Below, piece after piece: positions 44,587 through 55,608 of a stretch of DNA of 64,000 nt. The DNA lies in assembly GCF_010015585.1 (NCBI RefSeq), contig NW_022985077.1, forward strand, positions 306,012 to 370,011, read 5' to 3'. Both the position numbers and the translations under genes were made by a program. The notes beneath the pieces were generated by a model. That model was not told the DNA's origin. It worked only from the letters and a program-made list of their open reading frames with translations, and did not search any database. Numbering within the stretch: position 1 is the first letter of the stretch; each line of letters opens with the position of its first letter. This DNA is from Eremomyces bilateralis CBS 781.70. Its lineage: Eukaryota; Ascomycota; Dothideomycetes; Eremomycetales; Eremomycetaceae.

Positions 44587-46849
44587 TCAAGCCTCTGGCT
44601 CCGGTACAGCCGGCTCTATTGTATCTCCAATTATATTTTCAAGCCATCCCATATCTACGCCTGGCGACAACCAGTTCATCTCAGTCACCAGCCCAGGTAC
44701 ATCTTGATCCTCTGCTACCAATGTAGCCTGATGTGGCAGTCCGGGAAGGTCGAAATGAGAGGGGCTGAACACAGGAGCCCACGCTCCTTGAAGTTCTGGT
44801 TCTCGCTCATGATATGATGTTATTGTCGGCGTAGACGGTATTACCTCCACATCGAAATGGGGTGCTTGCGGCACTGACCTGGTGCGAGTCGCCTGGTTAG
44901 GGAATCTGTGACCGCAACGCTCGATATTGATGGTCCCGAAATACGGGACATATATGCGTAGTACGTCGCCAGCGTCGCTGGAATTGCTACCGGCGTGGAA
45001 CTTCTCATCTCTCGCCCCGGGGGACGCACTAGTGCTATAGGCGCCGCCATCTGCCGAGTCGGCCTCGAACGCAAGCAAATGCCGAAGCATGCCAGAAATC
45101 TTCGTCGCGACCACGTCGTTGCCTACTTCGGCCATCTGCTCCATACTCGCTAGCGTGCGCTCCATCATTCCGCGGTCGCCGAGCCGCTGGTGTGCGAGGA
45201 ACTGAAAGACGGTGGCGCCGTCGCCGGTTTCGGTCCGATGGTGGCGGCGAGCATCGATATGCGCTAGGCACAGTGTCGTGCTTGCGATGAAGGCGAGAAA
45301 ATCGATGCCGCGGCAGTAGGTGGCTGCGTTGGAGTTGCATAAGGACAGGAAGCGGGATAGAGTATCCCGGCTGGCGTTCACAGCTGTAATCTTGCTGTAA
45401 TCGTACTTCCGGTCAGGAGACCGCTGTAATATGTACGGAAGATGGAGCTGCAATAGTAAGTGGTAGTGAGTGAACTGATTCATGGCACGGATTGTCTCCG
45501 TGAATGCATCAACATCATCGCCGGTGATAGAGGCGAGGTGAGGAGTAAGCCACCACTGGGCCGACATCGAGGCAGCAGCCTCCTGGAGCAACTTATCAAC
45601 CTTGTGCGTTAGTGAAAGTTCAGGTAGGTCGACGCTGTTACGCTGTAGGATCAGTCCACCCGCAACCGACTCAAGTCGCTCCATCCGCTCGATGGGCGTA
45701 CACTGTTCCAGTGCCGTTGGAGTAGCGAAGATGTTTTCAACCGAGCCCTGTGGGAGCCCAAGCATCAACGATAGGTAACGGTCCGAACATACCAAGCGGA
45801 ACCACATGTGTTCCGGATGGATACGATCTCGCGTCTCGATATCGAGTATCGTCGGTGGAGGCGAGTCACTCCCTCGATGAAGCGCCATCACTTGCGCCAG
45901 CACCATCGCTCGACGGCCGATCAGCCACGCACGACGGAGGTTTCCTTCATTGTTGTGATACATGCTCTCGATCATGATGCATTCGATGCCCTCGAGTGAG
46001 CCGACGAGGTCGTCGTTGTTAGTCACTAGTCTGGCCGCATCGACCACTCGAGACTCGATATCCCTATAGTCGGAACCAAGGCCAACCAAGTCCTTGAGAG
46101 AGCTCGACGGAATGCCTTGCAGGAATGTGCCGAGTAGGAGAAGCCTTCGTGCTATCAAGACCGGATGAGACTCGGGTGGAGGCAGCTTCAACATGTCCCG
46201 TGGCGATGGCATATCTCCATTAAGCAAGCCAGAGTACGGCCGGCAAACCACACCGTGGAGTAGGACTGACATACTTACGGGGACGCTTAAGATGCGATCA
46301 AGCTCGTTCTGGCAGGGCCACACGGCTATTAAAGCGCGGGATACCTCACTGTGATTGTCTCTTGATCGAATTTGCCAGCTTGGAGAAGGAACCAGACCAG
46401 GACGGGACGGCCCGGGGCTTTTTGGCCCAGTAATTGAATGGTCGTCCAGGCAATGCTATTCCGATGTCAGAATTGAGAATAGACATTTGGCCAAAACTGC
46501 AAATGTCACGTACAGTGACGGCCGCCACATTCCGCCTATCCCGACACGACGCGTTCGATCTGTCTCCCGTGCTCGTAGTAATCGCCTGCTCCACCAACAT
46601 TTCCAAACGACCGACCTTCTCTCTCCTCCTTGCCGTTGTCCTCTCGTCGCAAAACTCTTGACCAATGCATTTAGTCCGACGGCTCTTACACCCATCGCAG
46701 ATCGACTCCCTAGACGCGGCAAATGTGCACCGGATCTTCCGCCGCTTGCACTCCCAGCAACTTTGCGTGCCCTTGCGGACCTTTCGTCGCTTCGCTGCGG
46801 GCGGCTCATGACTCGATGGGGATTCGTGGTCGGGGTTCGGTTCCGACAT
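44587..46849 (-). CDS. Zn(II)2Cys6 fungal transcription factor
   Basis: Two exons, 46849-46514 and 46455-44587, with a 58-nt intron (46456-46513), give 734 residues. The zinc cluster has Cys at 31, 34, 41, 51, 54 and 61 (CX2CX6CX9CX2CX6C), flanked by AAKRRKVRKGTQS. The splice puts exon 2 in the frame HCLDDHSITGPKSPGPSRPG, leading to SEVSRALIAVWPCQNELDRI. The fungal_trans region includes DMLKLPPPESHPVLIARRLL, ESMYHNNEGNLRRAWLIGRR and HPEHMWFRLVCSDRYLSLML. The C-terminus is acidic and rich in Pro and Trp (EMNWLSPGVDMGWLENIIGD), which could be an activation domain. The GTAAGT inside VPVSMS is not used, since the read-through matches the family. The gene ends 286 bases from the convergent regulator and starts 442 bases from the divergent NmrA-like gene. 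Confidence 0.93.
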
Positions 46850-47291
46850 TTTTACTTCTCCACCGTCACTTCATCGGCATGACAAAGTTGGAGTGAAAAT
46901 CGTAGTAATAATGATCATCTCTGGGCTAGAAGAGTTCAGTCGTCCGCGGCGGACAAATCGCCCGCGGGCGAAGATACCATGATATAATTCACCAATCAGA
47001 AGTAGATCCCACTAGAAGGCTACTTTCGATCGAAGTGGTAATTATCAAAAGCTTATTACAGAAGTTCTAGGGAAATATACAGCTAATTTTTCACTATGGA
47101 ACACTCATCCGCGGCTGTATTTACGGTTGACATATCTCCTCGACCGTGCAACTCGGCCAGAGCAGACGAGACATATTTTGTCTATAAATACCCTCCAATA
47201 TGGCAAGCAGATAGGGCATTGTTCCATCGAATCATTAACTTTTAGCTTGACCGACGTGTACACGTACTATCATACGGCCGATATAAGCAAA
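46850..47291. promoter_or_regulatory. Shared divergent promoter region
   Basis: A 442-bp gap between the start of the Zn2Cys6 gene (-) and the NmrA-like gene (+). It has several CGG/CCG triplets (for example CGTCCGCGGCGGAC near 46940-46953), the half-site bound by this regulator class. A direct regulatory link is an inference. Confidence 0.4.
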
Positions 47292-48523
47292 ATGGTGAAT
47301 ATCGCGGTTGCCGGTGGTCGCGGACGTACGTCCACCGGATTCGAAGCCATGGACATAGATCTCGCTAACTTGATATAGAGGTTTCCAGAGAAGTCATCGA
47401 TGCTCTAGTGGTCGCGAACAAACATGACATAACTATCTTGAGCCGGAGTGTAAGTGGGGTTATATCCGTTCGAATCCCGGTTGTTTAATTCTGACTGAAC
47501 TTAGGAAGCTGCTACAAAAGACGTCACGCCTGGAGTCCACTGGCGTGTCGTTGACTATAATGATGCGAGTGACTTGATTCGAGCCCTGAAAGGAGTCCAC
47601 ACCCTCTTGTCGTTCGTCCAACCCCTTGCGGATCCGGATCAGAAGTCGCAGAAGAATCTCATCGACGCGGCCGTTTCCGCTGGCGTGAAGCGGTTTGCGC
47701 CAAGCGAATATGGAAGGTGAGACAATATGAGGGTACTGACTTGTGGTGGAGCCGGCAACTAACAGTATGGCCTCGTAGTTCGGGGACCATAGACATGCCC
47801 TGGTGGGCGGGAAAAGAAAAGATCAGGAAGTATTTGAAGGAGGTAAACAAGGATGGAAAAGTAGGAATTTACCCTCCACAACAGTCGTGCTCGTGCTAAT
47901 CCCGCTCATAGGTCCTGGAGTATATTTTATTCCAACCAGGGCTCTTTTTAGACTACCTGGCCTTTCCATACAAGACGGCTAAGCACGTCGCTCCGCTTCA
48001 GACGGTATTCGACTACCAAAACCGGCGCGCGATTGTCGTCGATGGCCATGAGGATGCGGTCATGACTCTGACCACGGCGGCAGATGTAGCTGCGGTCGTC
48101 GCTCAAGCCGTCGATTATGACGGCGAATGGCCCATCATCGGTGGCATCCGCGGTAATCGAGTCACATTCTCCCAGATTCTTGAGATCGGAGAGAAGGTTC
48201 GGGGTAACCTTATTCGATCCACGCACGATAGAGGCCCATTTGCTTACATGATTATTCCAGACGGTCCGTTCGCCGTCGAAAAGGTTCAATCCCAAGATCT
48301 CGAAGCCGGAGATCTGAAGACATCGTGGGCTCTCGAAGCTCGTCACCAGGCCGTCTCGGAGAACCAAGCTGCAGGGTTTCTGACGGCAGTACCCATCGGG
48401 ATCTTGCTTAGCAGTACGAAGGGTGCTTGGGACGTGTCGGATGAACTTAACCAGCTGTTCCCCGACTATGAGTTTGTTGGGATACGTGATTTCTTGGCCA
48501 ACGTCTGGGACGGAAGGTCGTAA
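47292..48523 (+). CDS. NmrA-like/isoflavone-reductase-like NAD(P)-binding protein
   Basis: Five exons: 47292-47325, 47379-47449, 47505-47716, 47779-47860 and 47912-48523. The introns are 53, 55, 62 and 51 nt, giving 336 residues. An N-terminal Rossmann fold carries the dinucleotide-binding turn VAGGRGQVSREV (residues 6-17). VVDYNDASDLIRALKGVHTL and SAGVKRFAPSEYG fit the SDR-like atypical family (PCBER/NmrA). Lys after the WWAGKEKIRKYL helix is in the position of the catalytic Lys of reductases, but this cannot be proved by eye. ILFQPGLFLDYLAFP is typical of fungal members. These proteins are small-molecule reductases or redox sensors that bind regulators. The role here is unknown. Its divergent neighbour is a Zn2Cys6 regulator. 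Confidence 0.9.
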
Positions 48524-49467
48524 TCCACAGTCTCGCCGACCATCAACTGATGGATTTCTTGTGAAGCTTGTCGCGGCGGGATCAAATACACTCTATCGTG
48601 CAATAATTAAAGGTGTATTCCAGCCAGGCTTCGGAGTATCGTACAGTTCCTCGAGACAACTGAAGCGTCGCGTGCCACTAGGAATAGCTGATTCATCACT
48701 CTCTTGGTCGCGATATCAGTTATCAGTTATCAGCCGAGATCGTCGCAAGCAGAACCGAAAGCAGGGGGACTCCGCCTTGGCATCGCCGCCGTCAAGCCTT
48801 GGAAGTCTGAGGTTGCCCCTCCATCAGCCCGCATTAGTCCGGTTCTTCCGCAACGCAGATCCTCCGATAGTCCGATTTGGCCCGATCTCGGCTCGAATTG
48901 CGGATTCGCAGCAGATCGGTACTTATAGTATCGTGAATATGTGCAGTGGTCGACTGCCAAGTGGGATGTGACTTGGTCAAGACACAAGCTGACGCCAATT
49001 CTGCTAGCATCTTGTATCCTGCGGACGATCCTTTCCTACACATCTTCCTATTGGATCCGACAATCATGTCCCATGTCCGTCCGAGACCGACCAGGAGGGC
49101 AGAAAAAACCATAAAAATTTCTAGGCAAAAGTTTCCATCACGGAGGTCGGACAACGAGAATTGAGAAAAGGCAACGTCGGGACTTTCAATGCGATTGTTG
49201 ATTTCCTGTTACTTAGCACGAAGCAAAGCGGTTTCAGGGCCCAATTTTCAGTTTCCACAGTCCATCAGATTTGATACGGGGTACCGAACCACAATTCCAT
49301 CCATTGTAATTTGGAAATCGCGATCCTGGTGCCTGGATTGCCCCCGCACTTCCGCGTCTGCGAACCGCGTTTATCTGCAATTGGCAATTCTCCATCAATC
49401 CCAACTTCCCAAGTCCTACAGTACCCGATCGCTGCATCAACTAAGACCGGACTGTGGTTACTGGTTA
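48524..49467. other. Intergenic, nothing coding
   Basis: About 940 bases after the NmrA-like gene. Frames on both strands have no motif. No repeat recognised apart from a small TTATCAGTTATCAG-like duplication near 48714-48732. Confidence 0.45.
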
Positions 49468-49751
49468 CGGAGGCGCCTTTCAAAGTTTTCCTGGAGCGTG
49501 CACGATGGCGTAGCTAGCGTAGCAGCGTTCTGGCTTAATTCCCAGAGAGAAATCGGGCCGGGGCTCAGCTCAGAGAAATAGGGGAACCCCCCCCAAATTT
49601 AGGCCCCACCCCCCCAGAATTTAGGCTGTCACCTGCCCAGAAGCCTTGCCAAGTACTATTGTTATTATATCATCATCAATCAGACAATCACCGTGAATCA
49701 CGATTGGGATCGTGCATGGCCCAGTAATTTTTTTTTTGAAAGGCGCCTCCG
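49468..49751. mobile_element. 284-bp TA-flanked inverted-repeat element (MITE candidate)
   Basis: CGGAGGCGCCTTTCAAA at 49468-49484 is repeated in exact inverse at 49735-49751. Both ends are directly bordered by TA (49466-49467 and 49752-49753), as left by Tc1/mariner insertion. The 250-bp interior has no coding capacity. It holds C-runs, two copies of AATTTAGG and a (T)9 run. The ends differ from those of the intact pogo/Fot1 element, so another transposase would have to mobilise it. It lies 513 bases upstream of the ENA ATPase start. A chance 19-bp inverse match over this distance is unlikely. Confidence 0.6.
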
Positions 49752-50264
49752 TAGTGGCGGGCTTACTGCAACGACCGTTGCTCTAGCCTCTAGGTCTCCC
49801 GCTCTCCCCAATTGCCTGACAGCTTAAGATCGAATCCCTTTTCCCACGTGCGTCAATTGTGTGTTCGTCGAAGACATTTCGTTTTGCTGCTCTCTGGCCC
49901 TTTCCGCTGCCGTCCCTATCCGTTGAGATGAGTCCCAACCGATAAACTTCGGCGACTGTGGACGAGTTTTTTTTCTTCGCTTATAATTCCCATCAACCTC
50001 GAGGATTCAATATTGATTTGCAAATTGTCGCACTTGAACGATTGTTGCTGGGTCAGATCGTCGCGGCGAGGTCAGTGTGGTTCACCGTTCAAGCTAACGA
50101 TTGGGCCCCTCTATCCCACCTTCGTCATCACTCTTCGTTGACACAATCAACTGAAAACATCGCCATTCCCTCCATTGGGACTCCTGTGAACTTCCGTTCG
50201 TTAGAAGAGCAGTCTTCGTTCCATTTCCGCCTTTCCGAGGCCCATTGACAATTTTTCCGCCACA
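49752..50264 (+). promoter_or_regulatory. Leader and promoter of the ENA ATPase
   Basis: Pyrimidine-rich stretches and a likely long 5' leader. A single GCCAAG hexamer (PacC-type site) lies inside the inverted-repeat element at 49648-49653. One copy is expected by chance, so pH control is not supported. Confidence 0.4.
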
Positions 50265-53200
50265 ATGGCGAAGAAAGACAATGTGGTGCCTGACTCCCAC
50301 GTCTCCGGTGGCTCGAATGAGCCAATGTCCAAGCCGGCGCATAGCCTGCCTCCGGATCAGGTCGTCGAAGAATTGAATGCCGATGCTCAAGACGGGTTGA
50401 CCGAGGCCGACGCCCGGCAGCGGTTGGAGAAGTTCGGTCGCAATGAGCTAGGGGATATGGGCGGCGTGCAGCCGGTGAAGATCTTCATCCGGCAGGTCGC
50501 CAATGCTATGACTTTGGTAAGGAATTTTTCTATAGTCGATTTCGGTTCAGAGTAATACGAAAGAATCACAATGGACACGGCCTTGCTCGTCAATTTTTCT
50601 AGAGGTTCCGATGCCGCCTCCCTTTCGTATAGATCCTGACTAACCATGATATTCAGGTCTTGATCCTCGCTATGGCGGTATCGTTCGGAATCAAATCTTG
50701 GATCGAAGGCGGCGTCATTGGTGCGGTCATCATCCTCAACATCACCATCGGGTTCTTTCAGGAGTTCAAGGCGGAAAAGACCATGGACTCCCTTCGGTCC
50801 CTGAGCTCTCCCACCGCGATGACCGTCCGCGCCGGCAAAGCTTCCACCATTCCCACTGTCGAAGTCGTTCCGGGTGATCTAGTCGAAGTCAAGACCGGTG
50901 ATACGATCCCCGCTGACCTTCGGTACGCTGCTTCCATATAGCGGATTTCCGATCTTGTGACTAACACTAACTCCTTGAAGCCTCCTTGAAGCCGTCAACT
51001 TCGAAACCGACGAAGCCCTACTGACCGGCGAGTCGCTCCCCGTCCGTAAAGAATCCCTTGCGACCTTTGACGTCGAAACCGGCCCCGGAGACCGCCTCAA
51101 CGTCGCCTACTCTAGCTCCACCGTGACCAAGGGCCGCGCCACCGGCATCGTCTTCGCCACCGGAATGTACACGGAAATCGGATCCATCGCGTCCGCACTC
51201 AACAAGAAGGAATCACGCCGCCGACCGGTCAAGCGGAACCAATCTGGCCAAGCGGGCCCGCATCGATATATGCAGGCGTACTCGATGACGGCGTTTGATG
51301 CGGTCGGACGGTTCCTAGGAGTCAATGTCGGGACGCCGTTGCAGAAGAAGCTCAGTCGGCTTGCGGTGCTACTTTTTGGAACCGCTATTTTGTGCGCGAT
51401 CATCGTGTTGGCGGCGAATAAATTCAGCAATCGAAAGGAGGTCATCATTTATGCGGTCGCCACCGGCGTGTCGATGCTTCCGGCCAGCTTGGTCGTGCTT
51501 CTGACCATCACGATGGCGGCGGGCACGAAGCGAATGGTCGAGAGGAATGTGATTGTTCGAAACTTGCGTTCGTTGGAGGCTCTCGGAGCGGTTACCGACA
51601 TCTGCTCTGACAAGACCGGTACGCTGACCCAGGGGAAGATGGTCACCAAGAAAGTATGGATCCCCGCACGTGGCACCTATTCCGTGGGGGTCTGCAAGGA
51701 ACCGTTCAACCCCACTGTCGGCGACTTGAGCTTGAATAAGAGCGAGCCGCGCAATATCGATTTCAAGGGCCTGGACGAGAAAGATGCCGTCGCCGAACCT
51801 GCCGACCACCTGATCCAAGACAACCCATACCTTCAAGACTTCCTCAACGTCGCCTCGCTCGCGAATTTATCCCATGTTCACACCAATGCCGAAGGCGGTT
51901 GGACGGCCCGTGGCGATCCTACGGAGATCGCGATGCTGGTTTTCGCCTCGCGGTTCAACTGGGGCCGCGATCGATGGACGAAAGGTGCGGATCCGAAATG
52001 GAAGAGCATCGCGGAGTTCCCGTTCGACTCGTCCGTCAAGAAAATGTCCACGCTGTGCACCGAACTCGAAACAGGCGAGCACCACCTCTTCACCAAGGGT
52101 GCCGTGGAGCGGATCATCGACTCGTGCTCCAAGTGCTTCTGGGAGGAAGGTGCGGAGCCGATCGACATGACCGACGAGCTCCGCGATCACGTCATCAAGA
52201 ACATGGACTCGCTGTCGGCTTTGGGATTGCGCGTGTTAGCGCTTGCGAGCAAGAAATGGACCCAACCGGTAGAGAACGTCATGGATATGGACCGCCAGAA
52301 GGTCGAGGTCGGCCTCACCTTCCGAGGCCTAGTCGCCATCTACGATCCGCCGCGTCCGGAGTCTCGGCCCAGTGTCAGGCAGTGCCAGGAGGCCGGGATT
52401 ACCGTCCACATGCTTACGGGTGATCATCCGGGTACCGCTCGCGCCATCGCTTTGGAGGTGGGAATCTTGCCATCGCATATGGAGCGGTTGAGTAAGGAGG
52501 TGGCGGACGCGATGATTATGACGGCGGCGCAGTTCGATAAACTTTCGGATACTGAGGTCGATGCATTGCCGACCCTTCCATTGGTGGTTGCTCGTTGCGC
52601 GCCGAATACGAAGGTGAGGATGATCGAGGCGCTGCACCGGAGGAAGAGGTTCTGTGCGATGGTAAGTTCAATCGCCATCTTAGCGACAAGATTTTGTGGA
52701 TGCTAATGGTACCAGACTGGTGACGGTGTCAACGACTCCCCGTCGCTCAAGCGCGCCGATGTTGGGATTGCCATGGGCCAATCCGGCTCCGACGTCGCCA
52801 AAGATGCTTCCGACATTGTTCTCACGGACGACAATTTCGCATCGATTCTTAACGCCATCGAAGAAGGTCGTCGCATGTTCGACAACATCCAGCGTTTCGT
52901 CCTGCACATCCTCGCCGAGAACATCGCGCAAGCCTGCGTCTTGCTCATCGGCCTCGCCTTCAAAGACGGAAGTAAGCTCTCTGTCTTCCCCATCTCCCCC
53001 GTCGAAGCCCTCTGGATCATCATGGTTACCTCCGGAATGCCGGACATGGGTCTCGGATTCGAAGAGGCTGTCCCGGAAATCATGCAGCGTCCCCCGATGA
53101 GCCTGAAAGCCGGCGTCTTTACCCTCGAAGTCATGCTTGACATGTTTGTGTACGGCCTCTGGATTGCGGCCCTCTGCCTTGGCGCTTTCAGCATCGTGGT

Positions 53201-53783
53201 CTTCGGTTTCGGCGATGGCAACCTCGGCGAGAACTGCAACAACGACTACGCCAACGCTCAAGGCGTGCCGGTCTGCGACCTTGTGTTCCGCGGCCGCGCC
53301 ACCACGTTCGCGTGCCTCACGTGGAACGCGCTCTTCCTCGCGTGGCAGATGGTCGACATGCGGCGGTCGTTCTTCCGCATGCATCCGGGCAGCAAGCGGC
53401 CGTTCACCCAGTGGATCGTGGACGTGTGGCGGAACAAGTTCCTCTTCTGGGCGATCATCATCGGCTTCGTGACGCTGTTCCCGACACTGTACATCCCCGT
53501 CATCAACCACAAGGTGTTCCGCCACGAGGGGCTCACGTGGGAATGGGCGGTCGTGTTCATCGAGACGTTCCTGTTCTTCATCGGCGTCGAGATCTGGCTG
53601 TGGTGCAAGCGGGTGTATTTCCGGCATGCAGGGAAGGGGGAGACATTGAGTGGGCAGGACGTCGAGGCGCGGGCATTCGGGTTGAATGGGACAGAGAGCA
53701 CGTCGTCTGGCACGAGCGATGAGGAGGTACCGGAGGAACAGAACAGTAAGGATCTACAGAAGAAGGCGACAGAAGCTGAATGA
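50265..53783 (+). CDS. ENA-type P-type (IID) Na+/K+-exporting ATPase
   Basis: Four exons: 50265-50516, 50657-50922, 50981-52661 and 52716-53783. The introns are 140, 58 and 54 nt, giving 1,088 residues. The order is a cytosolic N-terminus (cation_ATPase_N: HSLPPDQVVEELNADAQDGL), helices 1-2, an actuator domain with LLTGESLPV, and helices 3-4 with VATGVSMLPASLVVLLTITM. The phosphorylation site CSDKTGTLTQGKM has its Asp near residue 383. Then come the nucleotide domain (ARGDPTEIAMLVFASRF, EFPFDSSVKKM, FTKGAVERII), the hinge TGDGVNDSPSLKRADVGIAM and six C-terminal helices. YDPPRPES and the IISPVEALWI-like PISPVEALWIIMVTSGMPDM fit the fungal ENA group rather than plasma-membrane H+ pumps. ENA pumps export Na+ or K+ at high salt and alkaline pH. 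The tail is acidic. Confidence 0.95.
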
Positions 53784-54284
53784 CGCCGGTTGTGTCCAGG
53801 GGTGGAATTTGGGGGGAACATGGCTATGGTGAGCAGGGCTATGGGAACGGAAACGAACAGAACAACCTACGAGGAAGGAATGAGATTCAACATCTGGAAT
53901 TCACAGACGGAGGAGACGGTAAAGATAACGGAAATGCTCGTCGAGGAGAAACAATCTTTATCGACATGCAGGACATATTTTGATCATGGCTACTGTACCT
54001 TTCCTAGCTTTGCAGCATATAACAATGAAGAGATAATTGGAGATGGAAACTATAGCTCCCCTTACCCAGACAGTGTGCTCTGCTGCTCCTTTAAGCCACG
54101 GACCTGCCATGTCCGTGTTCCGCCAGACATTGCTGTCCTCCTTGTTGCGGCATTTCTTCCTATTCCCGGCTTCCAAAAATGCCTCACCACCACGAACCCG
54201 TTCACCACCTCCATCCGAACCACAAAAAATACGTAGACTCGATTGAATGGAAACACAAGTAAGTAAGAAAAAACAAAAAAAACG
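53784..54284. other. Intergenic, 3' flank of ENA ATPase
   Basis: About 500 bases without a gene. Frames here are short and lack motifs. Confidence 0.5.
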
Positions 54285-54377
54285 TAGTCCCGGTGGGGAT
54301 CGAACCCACGACCTTCGCATAACCATTTCGTAAAAGGGCTATAAGAGCGACGTGATAAACCGCTACACTACGGGACT
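54285..54377 (-). tRNA. tRNA-Ile(UAU) with 19-nt intron
   Basis: Read on the minus strand, a 7-bp acceptor stem AGTCCCG/CGGGACT closes perfectly. The D arm is GTGTAGCGGTTTATCAC. The T arm GTGGG-TTCGATC-CCCAC is perfect and carries the B-box sequence GGTTCGATC. The anticodon loop reads CTTATA, then an intron of 19 nt (GCCCTTTTACGAAATGGTT) after position 37, then A. The mature loop is thus CUUAUAA with anticodon UAU, reading AUA. The mature length is 74 with discriminator A. The base pair 31-39 is a U-U mismatch. Intron position and loop match fungal tRNA-Ile(UAU). The exact intron ends are by fit. Confidence 0.85.
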
Positions 54378-54585
54378 GGCAAATCAGATAAAAATCCCGG
54401 TCAGAGAACATATGTTTGAAGATAGTATGACGTCATGTCGACCAATCAGAGCGCCAAACGCGTCGATTCCCTGTTTCTTCCCAATATCGATCATTTTCGA
54501 GTGTTCAACGACAACCGCATCTGTAGAATAGGGGCTCTTAACTCATCCACTCTTTTTGTATAATAATTTAATCGTTTAATTCGAC

Positions 54586-55370
54586 ATGTCAACATTCCTC
54601 CCCACCATGTTCCGCGCCGAGAAATTCCGCCCGCTCCTCATCTGCTCCATCGGCAACCCAGGCCCCAAATACGCCAACACCCTCCACTCCGCCGGCCACA
54701 TCCTCCTCAACCAACTCCAAACCGCGCGCGATTTCGAGACTTTTGTGTCCTCCAAACGGCTCCTCTCAAAGGACTGGGGCGGCGGCGCGGTGTCCGTCCC
54801 GCGATACTGGACATTCCATCCGTATAAAGTCAAGAAATATGCGGACGATTGGGCGACGCGGCGGTATTCCGAGGGGAAGAATCCGATGGATTTGTGGACG
54901 TTGTGGAGGAGTGGGAGTTTGATGAACGTGAGTGGGGTGGGGGTGCGGCGGGCGTGGGAGACGTGGCGGGAAGAGATGAAGGGGATGGGGGTAGAGGAGC
55001 GGTGGGGGGAGGGATTGGTGGTGGTGTTGCAGGATGAGTTGGAGGAGAAACTAGGGAAATTGACGGTGCGGAAGTTGGAGAGTAGTTCACGGTGGGCTTT
55101 GTTCTATTGTTTCTTTTCTTTTGGGGCGCAGACGGGCTGATGGTACGGCGTAGCGGGCATCGCGGGATCAAGTCCATCCAGGCATGTCTACCGAAAGGAA
55201 CCCCGGTGGTGAGGATTGGGATTGGGATTGGGAGACCAAGCAGCCGTGATTCCGGAGATGTCGCACGTTACGTTCTGAATCCCGTGTCGGCAGATGTGGA
55301 AAAGACGCTGCTCCGCAGTGAAGGAGATCTGACCGACAAACTCCTTGATATTGCTCATGGCCACGTTTGA
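54586..55370 (+). CDS. Peptidyl-tRNA hydrolase, bacterial Pth type
   Basis: Two exons, 54586-55091 and 55154-55370, with a 62-nt intron (55092-55153), give 240 residues. The fold's signature is CSIGNPGPKYANTLHSAGHI (residues about 19-38). It holds the Asn of GNPG and the catalytic His of LHSAGH. VVVLQDELEEKLGKL supplies the catalytic Asp region, and the splice rebuilds SSSRGHRGIKSIQACLP, the loop equivalent to GHNGLK. The enzyme frees tRNA from peptidyl-tRNA that has fallen off ribosomes, probably in mitochondria as with yeast Pth1. A stretch in the middle (SKDWGGGAVSVPRYWTFHPY and onward, about 40-60 residues) is longer than in bacteria. The coding strand is C-rich in the first third and G-rich later, as in the gene at 28855. 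Confidence 0.88.
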
Positions 55371-55608
55371 ACCAAATGACCTGTGAGGCCAATGGCTTCA
55401 TCCCGGAAATTAAGATGATTGGAAAGGGACGGGATGCTACGGGTCGATGGCTCACTTAGGACACACTTGGGATTGTTCAACTAAATTAATTCTCTACCGG
55501 CGTGTCGAGCCTATCCCTCGATGAGGAGGATCTAACCATTCCAAGGCTCGGTATATACTGGAAAACATCACCGATACAGATTGGTCACTCCCAATTCCCC
55601 GGGCGATG

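Noticed and set aside
47450-47504. GTTCGAATCCCGG, a tRNA B-box look-alike
   Set aside because: It lies inside an intron of the NmrA-like gene. No acceptor stem or A box fits around it.
32855-48523. Secondary-metabolite gene cluster
   Set aside because: A transporter, regulators and an NmrA-like enzyme are present, but there is no polyketide synthase, NRPS, terpene cyclase, DMATS or P450 in the window.
49648-49653. PacC-type GCCAAG site before the ENA gene
   Set aside because: A single hexamer is expected by chance in this length of DNA.
52680-53627. 315-codon minus-strand frame under the ENA ATPase
   Set aside because: It is a His/Glu/Asp-rich shadow of the ATPase reading frame in GC-rich codons.
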